DNA from: Paenibacillus sp. FSL R5-0517
GTDB lineage: Bacteria; Bacillota; Bacilli; Paenibacillales; Paenibacillaceae
DNA: 64,000 nucleotides
Reading direction: 5' to 3'
NCBI RefSeq assembly: GCF_037974355.1
Contig: NZ_CP150235.1
Span: 1,302,001-1,366,000, forward strand
The translations under genes and the position numbers were made by a program. This document shows positions 35,199 to 44,867 of the stretch, piece by piece (position 1 is the first letter of the stretch; the number at the start of each line of letters is the position of its first letter). The notes under the pieces were generated by a model, which was given only the letters and a program-made list of their open reading frames with translations, was not told the DNA's origin and ran no database searches.

Positions 35199-37097
35199 AT
35201 GAAAAATGTGCCCAAAGCTATCGTCATCTTATGGATGAGTGTATTGATTATTCTAGGTATGCCACATGGAATGGTCTTTGCAACTACAGGAGCGATTCAG
35301 CAACCTGCATCCATTACAGGATGGGAAGTAAAATGGGGGAACGTTGACGATCAAGGGTTCATAAGTGAGGTTAAGGGAACAGATGAGATATGGGAAAAGC
35401 AGGGCATCGATAAGTTGGAGTATAGCAATACGGATCGATCGAGTTCCTTATGGACTCGCCTGACCATCCCTGAATTGAGTGAAGAAAGCTCAGCCATTCG
35501 ATTTGAGAACATTAAAGGCAATCATATTGTTATCTATCTGGAGGACCGCAAGGTCTACGAGAACTATCATTACAATTATGATAATAATGCGGTGTTACTA
35601 CCCTTATCCAGCGAAAATTCGGGTGACACGCTCTATGTATGGTCGCAAAATGAGAAAGGTCGTCTGGGCATACAAGGTACTGTTCAAGTTGGCCCATATG
35701 CTGCGTTACAGGAGAGATATATTCATAACGGGCTTATTGATGTCATTTTGGGTGCGACCTTTGTTTTCACAGCGATTACGATGCTGAGTTGTACGTTCTT
35801 CCTTGGCAAATTCCATAAGGGATTGTGGATCTCACTATGCATGGTGATGGGTTCCATCGGCACAATGATCATCACGTATTCGCAATTTTTGTATACGTTC
35901 TATCAGGTGTATGGTGATCTGTATTCGGTAGTCTTTGATCTGGCTATGCTGCTGGGAATGCCAGCGCTATGTTATTTTTTTGAGCAGATTATCGGGCCGG
36001 GACTGCATGGTATCTTCACCAAACTGCGAAAAATAACATTCATATATTCAGTTATCGCTGTGTTCTCTCTATTTATCTACGTTACTTCAGGTGGGCAATG
36101 GGAGTTTCTCTACAATCTGCTCGTACAGCGTGTGGTCGGTATGGTGCTGGTCATCCTGCTGACAATTCTGTTGGTTGGAACCATCGCCAAAGCACTGCAA
36201 CGAAATCGGGAAGCCATCCTGCTTGCGACAGGATTCGGTACATTTGCCTTGATCAGTGTGGCTGAACTGTTGTGGTATTATCAGCGGAGTGGGACGTATC
36301 ATCTGTTATGGTGGAAATGGTCCATGGTTGCATTTGTGATCTCGCTGATTGCCATTCTCGGAAGTCGGTTTGCCGAAAAACACACCAAAGTGCTGGAGTA
36401 TTCCAAGGAACTGGAGTTATTCAACAATGAGTTGCAGCGATCCGAGAAGATGGAGATTATTAGCGAATTGGCCGCTTCCGTTGCCCATGAAGTACGTAAT
36501 CCGCTTCAGGTGACAAGAGGGTTCCTGCAACTTATGACAGAACAGGAAGACAACAAAAATAAGGGATATGTGCGTATTGCACTGGAGGAACTTGACCGTG
36601 CTTCGGGCATTATCACGGACTTTCTTACCTTTGCCAAACCTGAATTCGACCATATTATCTCGCTTAATATCTCGGATGAGTTCAATCATATTGAAGGGAT
36701 CCTTGTACCGATGGCTAATCTGGAAGGTGGCAAAATCACCACTGACATTCCGCCAGATTTATATATTCGGGGCAATTCCTCGAAGTTTAAGCAGGCTTTT
36801 ATCAACATTATCAAGAACAGTATTGAAGCTCTGCAGGGACAAGGCCAGATTGATATCTGGGCTTACAAGCAGGATGGGGTTATTAAGGTGCATGTCAGGG
36901 ATAATGGAGAGGGAATGGATGAGGAAGCACTCTCCCGGTTGGGCGAGCCTTATTTCTCCAATAAAATCAAAGGCACTGGTCTCGGCATGATGGTGACATT
37001 CCGAATTGTTGAAGCGATGCAAGGACAGATCAGCTTTACAAGTACCAAAGGGGTAGGAACAGAAGCGGTTGTATCTTTTGCTGAGTTCGTCGAATGA
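35199..37097 (+). CDS. Polytopic sensor histidine kinase (7TMR-like), orphan
   Basis: 632 residues. A signal peptide (residues 1-29) precedes an extracellular beta-rich domain (about 35-170), then seven or so membrane spans (about 177-395), as in 7TMR-type sensors. The H-box is ELAASVAHEVRNPLQVTRGF near residue 425, of the HisKA type seen in sporulation kinases rather than the HisKA_3 type of ComP. The ATPase boxes are NIIKNSIEALQ, VRDNGEGMDEE and GTGLGMM. No response regulator gene lies nearby. It converges on the ComQ-like/NHLP pair, and a sensing role for that peptide is possible but unproven. Confidence 0.85.
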   Translation: MKNVPKAIVILWMSVLIILGMPHGMVFATTGAIQQPASITGWEVKWGNVDDQGFISEVKGTDEIWEKQGIDKLEYSNTDRSSSLWTRLTIPELSEESSAIRFENIKGNHIVIYLEDRKVYENYHYNYDNNAVLLPLSSENSGDTLYVWSQNEKGRLGIQGTVQVGPYAALQERYIHNGLIDVILGATFVFTAITMLSCTFFLGKFHKGLWISLCMVMGSIGTMIITYSQFLYTFYQVYGDLYSVVFDLAMLLGMPALCYFFEQIIGPGLHGIFTKLRKITFIYSVIAVFSLFIYVTSGGQWEFLYNLLVQRVVGMVLVILLTILLVGTIAKALQRNREAILLATGFGTFALISVAELLWYYQRSGTYHLLWWKWSMVAFVISLIAILGSRFAEKHTKVLEYSKELELFNNELQRSEKMEIISELAASVAHEVRNPLQVTRGFLQLMTEQEDNKNKGYVRIALEELDRASGIITDFLTFAKPEFDHIISLNISDEFNHIEGILVPMANLEGGKITTDIPPDLYIRGNSSKFKQAFINIIKNSIEALQGQGQIDIWAYKQDGVIKVHVRDNGEGMDEEALSRLGEPYFSNKIKGTGLGMMVTFRIVEAMQGQISFTSTKGVGTEAVVSFAEFVE

Positions 37098-37174
37098 CGA
37101 ACTCACAGAAGCATACAGCGGCTTTTTTTGTCCCTACCCCTAATCACTTACGTTACCAATTTAACTCACCCGAT

Positions 37175-37417
37175 TTAACTTCTCCAAGGTCCGCAATTCA
37201 CATCATAATTTACTTTGGAAGGGTTGGGAGGTATGACAAGAACATAATCATTCTGCTGCTCCTCAACGGTACGTACCTGAATGTGCTCCGGGATTATGAT
37301 TCCGAAAGCTTCACGAAGCGCTTGCTTCGGATTGGAGTGCAATTGTTGTCTGAAATGCTCGTCAGTCCAAGCCTTTTCAATAATATCCTCATGCAACGTT
37401 TTCTCTGATACCATCAT
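37175..37417 (-). CDS. NHLP-type peptide precursor, candidate prenylated pheromone precursor
   Basis: 80 residues. Residues 8-66 resemble the nitrile-hydratase-like leader (NHLP) family of RiPP precursors: EKAWTDEHFRQQLHSNPKQA, then FGIIIPEHIQVRTVEE and DYVLVIPPNP. The last 14 residues, SKVNYDVNCGPWRS, form the putative core, with Trp78 third from the C-terminus and Cys75 near it. A Trp at this position is also the modified residue in ComX pheromones. ATG 37417 is preferred because AAGGGA lies nine nt upstream; the frame extends six codons. It follows the ComQ-like gene by 54 bp on the same strand, the comQ-comX order. Confidence 0.7.
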   Translation of the reverse strand: MMVSEKTLHEDIIEKAWTDEHFRQQLHSNPKQALREAFGIIIPEHIQVRTVEEQQNDYVLVIPPNPSKVNYDVNCGPWRS

Positions 37418-37471
37418 CGTCAACATTCCCTTCATATTTGAAATTAAACTGAATCAGCTTAGTCCTTATGC

Positions 37472-38419
37472 TCATAATTCCAACTGTTGATCGCTGATCC
37501 AGTGATGAAACCCACCTTGGAGGAGCCGTTTCTTCCGTTGTGTAATGTCCTGAACAGCTTGTACTAAAGTGCTGCATAAATAAGAATCAAACACCTCGAG
37601 ATGCGATATCCCTAAGTTAGACGATGTTAATGTACGATTATAGTGAAATGCAATGTCTACATAAGAGTTCATGAGTTGAGTGTTGTATACATTGTCATGT
37701 ATACGTTCGCTAAGAGGATGAACGGGATAGTTGTGATTCAGTGCTGCGGATATGTGGGAGAGGTAGCTGTTGTAGTTTCCATGCACAGCATCTTGATGCG
37801 TATCTGTGAAGTCATCGGTCATCTGGAGTGTCATGAGTGTAATGTTGATGGCAGAACATACTGGGATGATCCGCTCGGATTGATTCAACAGAAGGAGTGC
37901 ACCTGTAGCTCCGATGAGTAGAGGGGCAGCCTTTTGCGCAATCAACAAGGGATTCTGTTGAAAATAATCAATGAAATGCTCACCCGTAACACTCACGGCC
38001 CAATCCACTACATATTGTCTGAAATAGATCCAGAACGTGGAGGAAAGATCGAATAATGCCGAGTAAGATTGAAGTGCATCCATGTAATATAAATTGCCCA
38101 GGGATAACTTCAGAGCGGCATTCTCCGGTTGTTCATCCATCACGTCGTCCTGATTCAGAAAATATAACATGTGAATCAGACAGGCTGTACTTAATTGTTG
38201 TGCTTTCTCCTGAGGCAGTTGATCCGAGTACTGCATCCAAAGTGGGATGATATACCCGATATAACTGTGCCCCGAATCTCGTAACAGGGGATTAACCGAA
38301 TGAAGTTGCTCCAATGCATGTCCTGACAAGGGTTCGGGATATTCCCGTACGAGTTGTTCCGCTGAAGCAAAAACGACCTCCAGATCGGAGCTAAACGGAT
38401 CTAACCAATCTTTCCGCAT
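37472..38419 (-). CDS. ComQ-like isoprenyl transferase (isoprenyl diphosphate synthase fold)
   Basis: 315 residues, all-helical prenyl-synthase type. Two aspartate-rich motifs are present: DDVMD at residues 91-95 and DDFTD at 202-206, the latter followed by GNYNSYLS, as in isoprenyl diphosphate synthases and ComQ. ComQ uses such motifs to transfer a farnesyl or geranyl group onto a Trp of ComX. The neighbour encodes a small peptide with a C-terminal Trp, so peptide prenylation is the likely role; a chain-elongating diphosphate synthase is the alternative, though overall sequence is far from IspA/HepT. Start ATG 38419 has AGGAAGGACGAG upstream at rather long spacing. Confidence 0.7.
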   Translation of the reverse strand: MRKDWLDPFSSDLEVVFASAEQLVREYPEPLSGHALEQLHSVNPLLRDSGHSYIGYIIPLWMQYSDQLPQEKAQQLSTACLIHMLYFLNQDDVMDEQPENAALKLSLGNLYYMDALQSYSALFDLSSTFWIYFRQYVVDWAVSVTGEHFIDYFQQNPLLIAQKAAPLLIGATGALLLLNQSERIIPVCSAINITLMTLQMTDDFTDTHQDAVHGNYNSYLSHISAALNHNYPVHPLSERIHDNVYNTQLMNSYVDIAFHYNRTLTSSNLGISHLEVFDSYLCSTLVQAVQDITQRKKRLLQGGFHHWISDQQLEL

Positions 38420-38639
38420 CGTTACGTCTCGTCCTTCCTGCGATAAGGTGGTCCAGGACTGTTCGACTGAATCATGAAGTTACATTCAGTATAGCTGAAA
38501 TAAAATGAAAAAAATAGGATTTTTTGTGATCAATTGTGAGAAAAATGATGACTTTTTGTATTTTATGGCATAAAAAAGTGGATTTTAGGCTCAAACTAGG
38601 AAGGTACAGAGATTTCGACATCGGAAAGGCGGCAGAAAA

Positions 38640-39377
38640 ATGATTTTGAAATGGAAAACATGGATGGCAGCCGGATTGGCAGCCGTAGTTATAACAGCAG
38701 CAACAGGACATGTAGCATTCGCTGATTCAACGGCTCGGGCTGAGGAATATGGTGGTGCATCAAAAGCTTCTTCCTCCGGCAAACCAGCGAAGCCATGCAT
38801 GCAGGCAGGACACGGTCTGTTCATGATTGGTGAAACGGCAGACTTGCTTGGGATTGGGCTTCGGGATCTGAAAGAACAGATGGAACTTGGCAAGACGTTG
38901 TCCCAGATTGCGAAAGAGCGTAAGGGACTTAGTGAGGAGCAGTTATTGCAGAAGTTGAAGCCTACACTTGCACAGCGTCTGGATCAAGCAGTAGAAGAGG
39001 GGTGTCTCACCAAGGATCAGGCTGCAGCCACGAAGGCGGACATGGATACCAAATTAAAAAAGGTCATCAATACCCCGCTGCGTGATTTGCGGCGTGAATT
39101 TGCCCACCATGGCAAACGTCCTATGGTGGATAAGGGCGAAATTGCCCGGTTTATTGGGGTCACCCCTGCTCAACTTCATGAGCAGCTTCAGGGAGGAAAA
39201 TCCTTGGCTGAGATTGCTCAGGCAAAAGGTATTAGCGAAACACAGCTGGTTAACAAGCTGAAGGAACAATTAACGGGTGATCTGAAGAGATTTGTGAATC
39301 AGAAGGGCAACGTACATCCAGCCCCAGGTCCCCAGGAACCTGTTCCGGGACGATCAACGTCGAGCGAAGCAAAATAA
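38640..39377 (+). CDS. Secreted protein with two internal repeats
   Basis: 245 residues. Signal peptide WMAAGLAAVVITAATGHVAF with cleavage near AFA-D. Two related modules of about 45 residues follow: LLGIGLRDLKEQMELGKTLS near 68-87 and FIGVTPAQLHEQLQGGKSLA near 171-190, each continuing with an IA-glycine-x-x-LVNKLK-type helix. A Pro-rich tail ends the protein. Such modules occur in secreted Bacillales proteins of unknown function. Start ATG follows GGAAAGGCGG. Confidence 0.65.
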   Translation: MILKWKTWMAAGLAAVVITAATGHVAFADSTARAEEYGGASKASSSGKPAKPCMQAGHGLFMIGETADLLGIGLRDLKEQMELGKTLSQIAKERKGLSEEQLLQKLKPTLAQRLDQAVEEGCLTKDQAAATKADMDTKLKKVINTPLRDLRREFAHHGKRPMVDKGEIARFIGVTPAQLHEQLQGGKSLAEIAQAKGISETQLVNKLKEQLTGDLKRFVNQKGNVHPAPGPQEPVPGRSTSSEAK

Positions 39378-39417
39378 AGAAGCGTGTCTCCATCAGGGGA
39401 CGCGCTTCTTTATTTTA
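39371..39417. terminator. Bidirectional terminator
   Basis: AATAAAGAAGCG-TGTC-TC pairs with GGGACGCGCTTCTTTATT; AAAA and TTTT flanks on both strands. It overlaps the last codons of the acyltransferase gene. Confidence 0.8.
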
Positions 39418-40668
39418 AAACGGCTCACTTGTTCCCGGACTGCGAGTTGCACCGGGTGAGGGGGTTCGCTCAGGTAAATTTCTTTTGTCCACAGCGCCAG
39501 CAGAATCTGGGTTTGAACGTCGTTTACGCATTAACCCTACGGTGAAACGTGAGCCAGGAAGTTTGGAGAGTGCCCAGCTGATTGCAAGAGTAATACCAAC
39601 CGTAACAAGGAACGATAGCAATGTTACAGGCAGATGCCATCCACTGAGTTGGAGCGGTCTGGTTACGTAAGCGATCGCGTAGATCACCAGTGCATGAACC
39701 AGATATCCACCAAACGAATAACGGCCAATCCAGGCTAATAGGCGCTGAAACCATGTGTCTTTGCTCCGCATCAGTACAAGGAAACCATACATCATAAGCA
39801 TCTGGGCCATAATGATCAGAAATGTGGTTGGTTTCAAATAGGTGGAGATATTCAGATTAACAACATCCCCGGACCCGCGGAGCACATCGTAACCAAGCCA
39901 TATATACATCCCAATAAACAGACAGATGGTCCATGGCAGTAACTTGGTGGTCCAACTTCTCCAGCTATCGACTGACCAGGCGCATACGGCACCCAGTAAA
40001 AAGTAGAACCAGTACATCACCCATGAATAGGAGCGATACTGCAGCAACGTTGACCATGGCTCAGACATGGATTCTGTCCAGCCCCCCATATTGTAGTAGG
40101 ACCATTTCATAAGCAGGGCGTAGAGTGCAGCTGCAAAGAGAATTAATGTCACAATAACTTGCATTGGCGTGAAACGTATGACGTTTTGGATACGCTTCTG
40201 AATGGCTTTTGCTCCTGTCCAAAACAGGGGGAACAGAATATAGAACTGAAACACCATAATGACAAACCAGAGATGATATCCGGTCTGTGGTAGAAACAGT
40301 TCACGAACCAGACTGCGCATATCCGGTATGCCACTGGCCCAGAACGCAGGGGTGAAAATTCGGACAGCAAGCCAATAGATGAGTGTCCATACCACAAACG
40401 GTATATAGATATCGCCAAATCGCTTTCGAATGAAGCGAGGGTATTCCGGTTTGGTGTTATGGTGATGGTAAAACAACATGACTCCCGACAGAAATACAAA
40501 TGTTGGCGTACCAAAACGGGTCAGATGATAAATCATAGTCAGCATAATGGAATCGGGTTGTTCAATATCGGCGCGATAGATATACTCGGCGATATTATGC
40601 TGCATGACGATCGCCAGAAAGGCAATGCCACGCAGTTCGGTCCATTCCGCTATTCGCGGTTTTTTCAC
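39415..40668 (-). CDS. Membrane acyltransferase family 3 protein
   Basis: 417 residues, about ten membrane spans. The N-terminus carries the family pattern RIAEWTELRGIAFLAIVMQHN with the conserved Arg and the presumed catalytic His, then FGTPTFVFLSGVMLFY and RKRFGDIYIPFVVW. Acyltransferase-3 enzymes O-acylate surface glycans or other envelope molecules. Start is GTG 40668 after GGAGGGAGGATTACAT. The C-terminal 40 residues are hydrophilic. Substrate unknown. Confidence 0.88.
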   Translation of the reverse strand: MKKPRIAEWTELRGIAFLAIVMQHNIAEYIYRADIEQPDSIMLTMIYHLTRFGTPTFVFLSGVMLFYHHHNTKPEYPRFIRKRFGDIYIPFVVWTLIYWLAVRIFTPAFWASGIPDMRSLVRELFLPQTGYHLWFVIMVFQFYILFPLFWTGAKAIQKRIQNVIRFTPMQVIVTLILFAAALYALLMKWSYYNMGGWTESMSEPWSTLLQYRSYSWVMYWFYFLLGAVCAWSVDSWRSWTTKLLPWTICLFIGMYIWLGYDVLRGSGDVVNLNISTYLKPTTFLIIMAQMLMMYGFLVLMRSKDTWFQRLLAWIGRYSFGGYLVHALVIYAIAYVTRPLQLSGWHLPVTLLSFLVTVGITLAISWALSKLPGSRFTVGLMRKRRSNPDSAGAVDKRNLPERTPSPGATRSPGTSEPF

Positions 40669-40752
40669 ATGTAATCCTCCCTCCAGGAACCGGAGTTCAT
40701 CATATAAGAGTACCTGTTAAACATTAAGGCTGCATTAAATGGGGAAAATAGG

Positions 40753-40787
40753 TACAAAAGAAGACGGCCGAAGCCGTCTTCTTTTGT
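40753..40787. terminator. Terminator after the LCP gene
   Basis: ACAAAAGAAGACGGC-CGAA-GCCGTCTTCTTTTGT, a perfect 15-bp stem with a four-nt loop. Confidence 0.85.
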
Positions 40788-40846
40788 GGGTATTAAACTG
40801 AAATATACGTTGTTTAATAATCGCTTCATTTTCAACTCTGTTATTC

Positions 40847-41842
40847 TCAGTTCTGTTCATCTGATGATGAAGACTCCGAGGGCGCAGCATCTTCTTCAAA
40901 CAGTTTCTGAATATAGGACTGGAGTTTGCTTACATCGACACCCAGCACCTGAGCGGAGCCTACCAGTTCATTGGTGAGCAGCTTGTTCGGTGGAATCTGC
41001 TGCTGGTCTATTTCGTTCGCATGGATATCGAAGCCAAGGGACGCCAGTTTCAACATCTGGGTCGGACTAAGATCCGTCTCTATATAAGGTGCGATCGCTT
41101 CCAGGATATCCGGGATTTTGAAGAGCGAAGTGGTACTCTGCATCTTTTTGGCCAGTTCGGTCATGAAGATTCGCTGCCGTTCGGTACGGGTGAAATCCGA
41201 GGTAGCATCATGGCGGAAACGAACATATTGAAGGGCTGTTTTGCCATCCATATGCTGCAATCCCTTTTTTAAATCGATGTCATACATATGTTTATCTGCT
41301 TTGCTGGTGTAATACATATCTTTCTCAACATCAATCTCAATACCACCTACCGCATCAACGAGTGCCATGAAGCCTGTAAAGTCCGTGTACACATAATGCT
41401 GAATGGGAATACCGAGCAGATCACTGACGGTTTGTTTGGTCAGCTCTGCACCTCCGTAGGAAAAGGCTGCATTGAGCCTGCTCTTTCCATGACCGGGGAT
41501 TGCGACATAGGTATCTCGCAGTACGGAGAATAGATGGGCTTTCTTCGTGACGGGATCAATAGAAGCGACCATGACCGAGTCCGAGCGTCCCGCATCGTCA
41601 CCTCTTGAATCTCCGCCAAGCAGCAGAATGTTCACCCGTTCCTGGCCCTCCCATCTGGGAATCGTTGTCGTTTGGGTATCTGAGTCGCTGTCTGTGCCAG
41701 ATGAGGAAGCGTTGGATGAAGTCCCGGAAGTGGTTGAGATGCTATTGGCAAAATGAACAATCGAATATCCGTAATATACAACGACCCCTGTGACAGCAAG
41801 CATCAGGGTCAGGGCTGTACCCCATAACCATTTTTTAAGCAT
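40847..41842 (-). CDS. LytR-CpsA-Psr (LCP) family cell-wall glycopolymer ligase
   Basis: 331 residues: a short cytoplasmic start, one N-terminal membrane span (LWGTALTLMLAVTGVVVYYG), a Ser/Thr/Asp-rich linker, and the extracellular LCP domain. Conserved elements are ILLLGGDSRGDDAGRSDSVM, FSVLRDTYVAIPGHG, ALVDAVGGIEIDVEKDM and ALQYVRFRHDATSDFTRTER, including the Arg/Asp set that binds the lipid pyrophosphate. It probably attaches teichoic-acid-type polymers to peptidoglycan. Start ATG 41842 follows AAAGGTG; the frame extends 32 codons further. Divergent from a PAP2 phosphatase. Confidence 0.92.
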   Translation of the reverse strand: MLKKWLWGTALTLMLAVTGVVVYYGYSIVHFANSISTTSGTSSNASSSGTDSDSDTQTTTIPRWEGQERVNILLLGGDSRGDDAGRSDSVMVASIDPVTKKAHLFSVLRDTYVAIPGHGKSRLNAAFSYGGAELTKQTVSDLLGIPIQHYVYTDFTGFMALVDAVGGIEIDVEKDMYYTSKADKHMYDIDLKKGLQHMDGKTALQYVRFRHDATSDFTRTERQRIFMTELAKKMQSTTSLFKIPDILEAIAPYIETDLSPTQMLKLASLGFDIHANEIDQQQIPPNKLLTNELVGSAQVLGVDVSKLQSYIQKLFEEDAAPSESSSSDEQN

Positions 41843-42026
41843 AATCTTCACCTTTCTATGTTTGAACTGATATGTAACCCAAACTAGTTTAACAAAAAGA
41901 AAGTAAAATGTCCTCTTTGATTTCGTAACTTCGGTCAATGTGAGGATTGTTTGACAAATAGTTAGTGACTATTTAATATGTAAAAAATAATCTTGTTGTG
42001 TGTAATGGAGGTATTAAAAGCCAGTT

Positions 42027-42578
42027 ATGAATCAATCCGTATTTCATTGGATTAATCAGTTTGCAGACCAAATTCCATTTCTGGACTGGTTTATGATTAC
42101 ATCATCGGAGTATGCGGTCTGGGTTATGATTGCACTACTCGTTATTGTATGGTTTCTTGGCGATCCATCCAAACAGCGTATCGTTTTCTATGCTTGCGTG
42201 GCATCCATTGCAGCGTTAGTTCTGGCGAAATGGGGCATATCACCTGCGGTCGGCCATCCAAGACCTTTTGTGGAGGGAAACGTACATCAACTGGTTGCCC
42301 ATGTACCTGACCCATCTTTTCCAAGTAAGCATGCCTCCTTTGTATTTGCTCTCGCGGCTGCTTCATTCTTTATTGGGCGTCGCTTGGGGTTATGGATGCT
42401 ATTACTTGCTGTGTTGACAGGGGTGTCTCGTATATACGTTGGTGTGCATTATCCAGGAGATATTCTGGGAGGATTCCTTCTCGGTAGTCTGCTTAGTGTG
42501 GTTCTGATTACAACCCGCAATTATACCAAGTCGATACCTGACTTCTTCATTAACATACACCGGCGTGTTTTTGGTTAG
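42027..42578 (+). CDS. bcrC: PAP2-family undecaprenyl-diphosphatase (BcrC-like)
   Basis: 183 residues, five to six membrane spans. All three phosphatase motifs are visible: KWGISPAVGHPRP, PSFPSKHASF and SRIYVGVHYPGDILGG. Such enzymes recycle undecaprenyl pyrophosphate to the monophosphate carrier and give bacitracin tolerance. The link to LCP enzymes, which release the lipid carrier, makes the neighbourhood sensible. Start ATG 42027 has GGAGG about 15 nt upstream, which is long. Confidence 0.85.
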   Translation: MNQSVFHWINQFADQIPFLDWFMITSSEYAVWVMIALLVIVWFLGDPSKQRIVFYACVASIAALVLAKWGISPAVGHPRPFVEGNVHQLVAHVPDPSFPSKHASFVFALAAASFFIGRRLGLWMLLLAVLTGVSRIYVGVHYPGDILGGFLLGSLLSVVLITTRNYTKSIPDFFINIHRRVFG

Positions 42579-42623
42579 CGATTGAAAGAAATGTCTAGTG
42601 AATAGATGGTAGTTATTATTATT

Positions 42624-42672
42624 GAAAGAAGTCTCGTATCTCTGGTTTTTCCAAAGATGGGAGGCTTCTTTT
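42624..42672 (+). terminator. Terminator after the PAP2 gene
   Basis: GAAAGAAGTCTC and ATCT pair with AGAT and GGGAGGCTTCTTTT, imperfectly, ending in a T-rich run. Confidence 0.6.
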
Positions 42673-42797
42673 GCTTTATTTTCGAAGTTACATGAAATTT
42701 GTAGAAATTGAATTCTGACATCTACAATTCATGACTAGAGGTGACGATATATTATTCATATGCATTAGTTTATGCGCTAAGTTGAGGAGTGGGGAAT

Positions 42798-44534
42798 GTG
42801 GAAGACACGCGGGGGAATATGTTGGGGAAATTGAGGTTAACGATTCGAGGCAAGTTATTGACTGGTTTTCTGGCAGTCGTAATTCTGCTGGTTTTTGTAA
42901 GTGGCTACGCATTAGTCCAGATTCATAGTATGTCTGGCAAGGCGAATGAAGTGGATCAGACCTGGATGCCGAGTGTGAGCTTACTGGGAAAGATGAATGG
43001 TGATATTTCCGATGTAGAGCGTTTGGCTCTGGGAATCATCGTTGAACAGAACGAAGATGAGTCGGCTAAGATGAACGAAGCGCTACAGTTGCTGCTTACC
43101 AAGATTGAAGATGAGCGTAAACAGTTACAAACGTTGATTGCAAACAACGATGCAGCGCTTAAGCTCTATAATGATTTTAGTACGAATTATGATGCTTATG
43201 TAGCGAAAATGCCGGCATTTATCGAATTTGGTTTGAACAACAATTATGATGAGTCTAGTCGTTTACACACAGAGGCTTATCCGATGTGGTACACAGCAAA
43301 TGACTCTATCACCAAGTTAATTAATTTGGGCAATGAAGGATCGGATGCTGCAACAAATGAGTCTGTTTTGCTTGCGGAAAATACATTTAATGTAATTTTG
43401 GCTGTTACAATTTTTGCCTTCCTGGTTGCGATGTTCATTGCCTTCTTCATTGCAAGCATCATCTCACGTCCAATCAAAAAGATGAATGAAGCTGCCATGG
43501 CAATAGCAAGTGGTGATCTGACAGGCGAGAAAATTGTACTGAAGAATAAGGATGAATTAGGCACGTTGGCTAATTCCTTTAATACCATGTCGGGTAATCT
43601 GCGCGAGATGATTGAATCGGTATCAATGACTTCCGAACAGGTAGCTGCTTCATCGGAAGAGCTTCTTGCAAGTGCGGAGCAGAATACCCAAGCTTCGGAA
43701 CAGATCTCCCAAACGGTAGAGGAATTGGCTGTGGGTACGTCCGATCAGGTCGATATTGTGAAGCGTTCTGCACAGGCGATGAATGAGATGGCTCTCGGGT
43801 CGGAGCAGATTGCTGAGCTTGCCCAGAGTGTATCTGTATCTGCTGTGGATGCGGCGAATCAATCTTCCGAAGGGAACATGATCATTCAGCAAGCGGTTGA
43901 ACAGATGGGTTCTGTTCGAAATTCCATTGCTTCACTTACAGAGTTGGTAACAGGGCTGGGGGAACGTTCAGCAGAGATTGGAACCATTACCGAGGTAATC
44001 AACAACATTGCCCGGCAGACCAATCTGCTTGCACTGAATGCAGCCATTGAAGCCGCACGAGCAGGAGAGCATGGACGTGGTTTTGCTGTAGTTGCAGGAG
44101 AAGTGCGTAAGCTTGCTGAGGAATCTTCCACATCAGCCCAACGGATTACGGATCTCGTTCAGTTGATTCAGAAAGATACCGATCATGCTGTTCAGGCAGT
44201 CAAAGTGAACAGCAGTGAGACGGAAGCAGGAATCGAGATGGTTACTGCGGCAGGACAAGCGTTCGAGCAGATCTCGGATGCGGTTAACAAAGTAGCGGGT
44301 GAAATTCAAGAAGTATCCGCTGGTTCAGAAGAAATGTCAGCGAGTACGACTGAAGTCGTAGGCTATGTAAGTCAGATCTCCAACATCGCCGGAGAGGCAG
44401 CAGGCGGGGTTCATAATGTGTCTGCCGCAACTCAACAGCAGTTGGCTTCCATGGAAGAGATCGCTTCATCCGCAGGTTCATTATCCAAAATGGCTGAAGA
44501 ACTGCAGGAGCAGATTAACAAGTTCAAAGTATAA
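42798..44534 (+). CDS. Methyl-accepting chemotaxis protein with 4HB-type sensor
   Basis: 578 residues. First membrane span [20 protein letters not shown], an extracellular four-helix-bundle-like domain (about 45-185), a second span (about 195-220), HAMP ([20 protein letters not shown]), and a long signalling domain with tip [19 protein letters not shown]. Unlike the receptor at 23324 it has a full extracellular domain. GTG 42798 is chosen because AGGAG lies eight nt upstream; GTG 42789 overlaps that site, and ATG 42822 is also possible. Confidence 0.9.
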   Translation: MEDTRGNMLGKLRLTIRGKLLTGFLAVVILLVFVSGYALVQIHSMSGKANEVDQTWMPSVSLLGKMNGDISDVERLALGIIVEQNEDESAKMNEALQLLLTKIEDERKQLQTLIANNDAALKLYNDFSTNYDAYVAKMPAFIEFGLNNNYDESSRLHTEAYPMWYTANDSITKLINLGNEGSDAATNESVLLAENTFNVILAVTIFAFLVAMFIAFFIASIISRPIKKMNEAAMAIASGDLTGEKIVLKNKDELGTLANSFNTMSGNLREMIESVSMTSEQVAASSEELLASAEQNTQASEQISQTVEELAVGTSDQVDIVKRSAQAMNEMALGSEQIAELAQSVSVSAVDAANQSSEGNMIIQQAVEQMGSVRNSIASLTELVTGLGERSAEIGTITEVINNIARQTNLLALNAAIEAARAGEHGRGFAVVAGEVRKLAEESSTSAQRITDLVQLIQKDTDHAVQAVKVNSSETEAGIEMVTAAGQAFEQISDAVNKVAGEIQEVSAGSEEMSASTTEVVGYVSQISNIAGEAAGGVHNVSAATQQQLASMEEIASSAGSLSKMAEELQEQINKFKV

Positions 44535-44629
44535 TCATTAAGATGTTTGGATACCTAAGGGTAGAAGAATATACAGACGGAATGGTCAGAATGCCATTTA
44601 ATTTGTGGTATTGATTATAGCAAGGGCGA

Positions 44630-44676
44630 GAAGCTGTTTCTCTAACGCGTATATGGGTTAGAGAAACAGCTTTTTT
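44630..44676 (+). terminator. Terminator of the chemoreceptor gene
   Basis: GAAGCTGTTTCTCTAAC pairs with GTTAGAGAAACAGCTTTTTT, a 15-bp stem with six Ts. The rest of the 333-bp gap up to the GH9 gene has a TATAAT-like box near 44755 but no good -35. Confidence 0.85.
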
Positions 44677-44867
44677 GTCGTTTGACGCAGACTAGGTCAC
44701 AACAATGTTATTTCAGAAGTCACCAACGCTTATATAGCTAGTAAAACAAACGGCTATAATGGTAATTAATGGTGGAACTTACACTCAAATACACCATGGA
44801 GAGGAGCGATATAAACTTGCAGTCCAGAGTAATGCATAAGGAATATTCATGAAGAGGAGATGAATAG

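Noticed and set aside
35199..37097. Calling the histidine kinase ComP
   Set aside because: Its phosphoacceptor domain is of the sporulation-kinase type rather than the ComP type, and no ComA-like regulator is present.
37301..38051. Plus-strand open frames over the ComQ-like gene
   Set aside because: Short shadows; the minus-strand frame carries both Asp-rich motifs.
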